A stretch of DNA of 64,000 nucleotides from Corynebacterium pelargi (GTDB lineage: Bacteria; Actinomycetota; Actinomycetes; Mycobacteriales; Mycobacteriaceae): positions 82,292-146,291 of the forward strand of contig NZ_BMCX01000002.1 in NCBI RefSeq assembly GCF_014635485.1, read 5' to 3'. The notes below the pieces were generated by a model. That model searched no databases, was not told where the DNA came from, and worked only from the letters and a program-made list of their open reading frames with translations. Of the stretch, positions 61,410 through 64,000 are shown in pieces. Position 1 is the first letter of the stretch, and each line of letters opens with the position of its first letter. Both the position numbers and the translations under genes were made by a program.

Positions 61410-62837
61410 CTACCCCTCCTGTTCTTCCGATGCATCGAGATGGCGTAAGTACTGCTCCAGGCCTATACGCCAATCCCGTGGCACAAAGCCCGTCGCAGCG
61501 ATTTTGCTCAAATCCAAGGCCGAATGTCGAGGCCTTGGCGCATGGGGGCGCTGCCCAAAATACTGCGCACTCGAAACTTCCTGCACTGCTTCTGCATTAT
61601 CTGAGCAATGCGCAAACACCTCACGGGCGATCTCGGCCCAACTCACCACATCGCCGCTATTGCTCAGGTGATAGGTGCCCCAATCGGCCTGCTGGGCAAT
61701 CAGATGCAGGATGCCAAAGGCCAAATCCTCGGCGAAGGTGAGACGGCCAAATTGATCGCCCACCACCTGCGGTGCCACACCCCGAAGCGCCAAGGATCGC
61801 ATGGTGCGCACAAAATTCTTTCCATCGCCAACGACCCAACTGCTGCGCACAATATAGTGCCGCCTGGCACCCCTGGCCGCCAGCTCGCCGGCGGCCTTGG
61901 ATTGCCCATAGACGCTCAAGGGGCTCAAAGGCTCAGATTCACTATGGCAGGCGATGGAGCCATCAAAGACATACTCGCTGGAGACATAGACCAAGGTGAT
62001 CTGAAATTCATTGGCTACCTGCACCAACCTGGACACAGCCTCGGCATTCACCTGCCAACATTGCGCACGATCTTCTTCGGCTTGATCCACTGCCGTGTAG
62101 GCAGCAGCCAATATAATCGCACCGACTTGCGTCCAATCCATCTCGGGCAAGGGATCGCGTAAATCCCAATCCTGACGAGTCCACGCCATGGCATCTGGAA
62201 GCGCTGCACACAATGCGCGCCCAAGCTGCCCATCTGCCCCGATGATCAGCGTTCGCTTGTGGGGCACAGGGGTGGCGTCGACAAGCAAGGGATGCTCAAT
62301 ATCTTTTTGGGAAAGCTCAGCAATGGGCAAAGGCCACTGAATATCGAGTGCCGGATCAGCGAGATTAGCCGCACTATAGGCGGCATTGGGCGACCAATGA
62401 CCATTGACCAAGTAGGTATAGGCGGTAGCAGGCTCTAAAGCCTGGAAGCCATTTGCCACCCCGCGGGGCACAAACACCGCCACATCGGGGCCGATCTCTT
62501 GGGTGAAGACCTGCCCATATGTTGCAGAACCCTCGCGCAGATCGCACCAGGCGCCAAACACCCGGCCGTGGGCAACCGAGACGAGCTTATCCCAAGGCTC
62601 CGCGTGCAAACCGCGCGTGACCCCAGGTGAGGCATTCAAAGAAATATTTTGCTGAACCGGTTCAAATTCCTTCAATGCGCGGGCGCCGGGAGCATCCAGG
62701 TCCAGATCGCGAAACTTCGCGCGCTGCCACTGCTCCTTGAACCAGCCGCGATTATCGCCATGAAGCTGCAGATCAAGAATGAATAGCCCCTCAATCGCAG
62801 TGGGGCGCGCTGAAAGAGTCTTGGCACCGGCACTCAT
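61410..62837 (-). CDS. rmlCD: Fused dTDP-4-dehydrorhamnose 3,5-epimerase / dTDP-4-dehydrorhamnose reductase (RmlC-RmlD)
   Basis: The 475-residue protein has an RmlC cupin at about 10-180 (DNRGWFKEQW, QQNISLNASPGVTRGLHAEP, VPRGVANGFQALE) and an RmlD short-chain reductase at about 195-465 (IIGADGQLGRAL, AAAYTAVDQAEED, SSEYVFDG, SVYGQSKAAGE with the catalytic Tyr-x3-Lys). This fusion is known in C. glutamicum. It follows rmlB without a gap (start and stop adjoin). Confidence 0.95.
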   Translation of the reverse strand: MSAGAKTLSARPTAIEGLFILDLQLHGDNRGWFKEQWQRAKFRDLDLDAPGARALKEFEPVQQNISLNASPGVTRGLHAEPWDKLVSVAHGRVFGAWCDLREGSATYGQVFTQEIGPDVAVFVPRGVANGFQALEPATAYTYLVNGHWSPNAAYSAANLADPALDIQWPLPIAELSQKDIEHPLLVDATPVPHKRTLIIGADGQLGRALCAALPDAMAWTRQDWDLRDPLPEMDWTQVGAIILAAAYTAVDQAEEDRAQCWQVNAEAVSRLVQVANEFQITLVYVSSEYVFDGSIACHSESEPLSPLSVYGQSKAAGELAARGARRHYIVRSSWVVGDGKNFVRTMRSLALRGVAPQVVGDQFGRLTFAEDLAFGILHLIAQQADWGTYHLSNSGDVVSWAEIAREVFAHCSDNAEAVQEVSSAQYFGQRPHAPRPRHSALDLSKIAATGFVPRDWRIGLEQYLRHLDASEEQEG

Positions 62838-63998
<1,161 letters not shown>

Positions 63999-64000
63999 GG

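Overview
The window is a chromosomal segment from a Corynebacterium (high-GC Actinomycetota, mycolic-acid group). The evidence is the GlxR/Crp regulator, the WhcA-type WhiB protein, a fused rmlCD gene, DtxR-type iron boxes, a fused Mrp antiporter AB subunit, and very many genes that appear to start without a leader (a TANNNT box 6-7 nt before the start codon and no Shine-Dalgarno). The order ponA-whiB-DUF4177-ridA-MBL-glxR-nth-tlpA-nudix-marP-hydrolase ... serB-like-ssd-tad-helicase-csp-topA-cyaB-holB is, from general knowledge, the order of M. tuberculosis Rv3682 down to Rv3644c, so about 21-53 kb is an old conserved actinobacterial backbone. The species cannot be fixed from the sequence alone.

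Layout. 1-1.15 kb: a minus-strand operon of three small envelope or secreted proteins, one of them a 48-residue leader-less peptide. 1.7-5.1 kb: ECF sigma factor SigC, catalase KatA and a Sir2 deacylase. 5.1-8.5 kb: a ferric-iron ABC importer behind two tandem DtxR-like boxes. 8.4-11.5 kb: an unusual AMP-ligase/carrier/OafA-type acyltransferase fusion, with a phosphopantetheinyl transferase divergent from it. 11.4-17.3 kb: the Mrp Na+/H+ antiporter operon. 17.5-21.7 kb: a heptad-repeat membrane protein, an SGNH hydrolase, tRNA-Pro, a phosphoesterase and a YqeY protein. 21.8-33.2 kb: cell wall (PonA), WhcA, GlxR, DNA repair (Nth), a membrane thioredoxin, a Nudix enzyme and the MarP-like protease. 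33.2-38.8 kb: HAD phosphatase, Ssd and a compact Tad pilus operon. 38.8-46.8 kb: an MrfA-like helicase, cold-shock protein, C4-dicarboxylate transporter and TopA. 46.9-49.9 kb: a siderophore-type iron ABC importer with a strong DtxR box. 49.9-52.9 kb: membrane adenylate cyclase, DNA polymerase III delta-prime and tRNA-Thr. 52.9-57.1 kb: an accessory island. 57.2-64 kb: an OGG-fold protein, a pyruvyl transferase, an AztD-like zinc lipoprotein and the dTDP-rhamnose genes.

How the parts connect. cAMP made by the cyclase at 51.4 kb would bind GlxR, encoded at 26.4 kb; GlxR-like sites lie upstream of glxR and of the C4-dicarboxylate transporter. Two separate iron importers share DtxR-like boxes. 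MrpABCDEFG gives sodium/alkali resistance. RmlA/CD/B supply dTDP-rhamnose for the arabinogalactan linker.

The best candidates for something undescribed are: (1) the island operon at 53.6-56.9 kb, with a CorA-like two-helix membrane protein, a cupin-Nudix fusion, an HD hydrolase and a broken membrane gene, which has the parts list of a nucleotide-signal conflict system; and (2) the AMP-ligase/ACP/acyltransferase fusion with its own phosphopantetheinyl transferase, the two genes sharing an almost identical AT-rich palindrome inside their reading frames.
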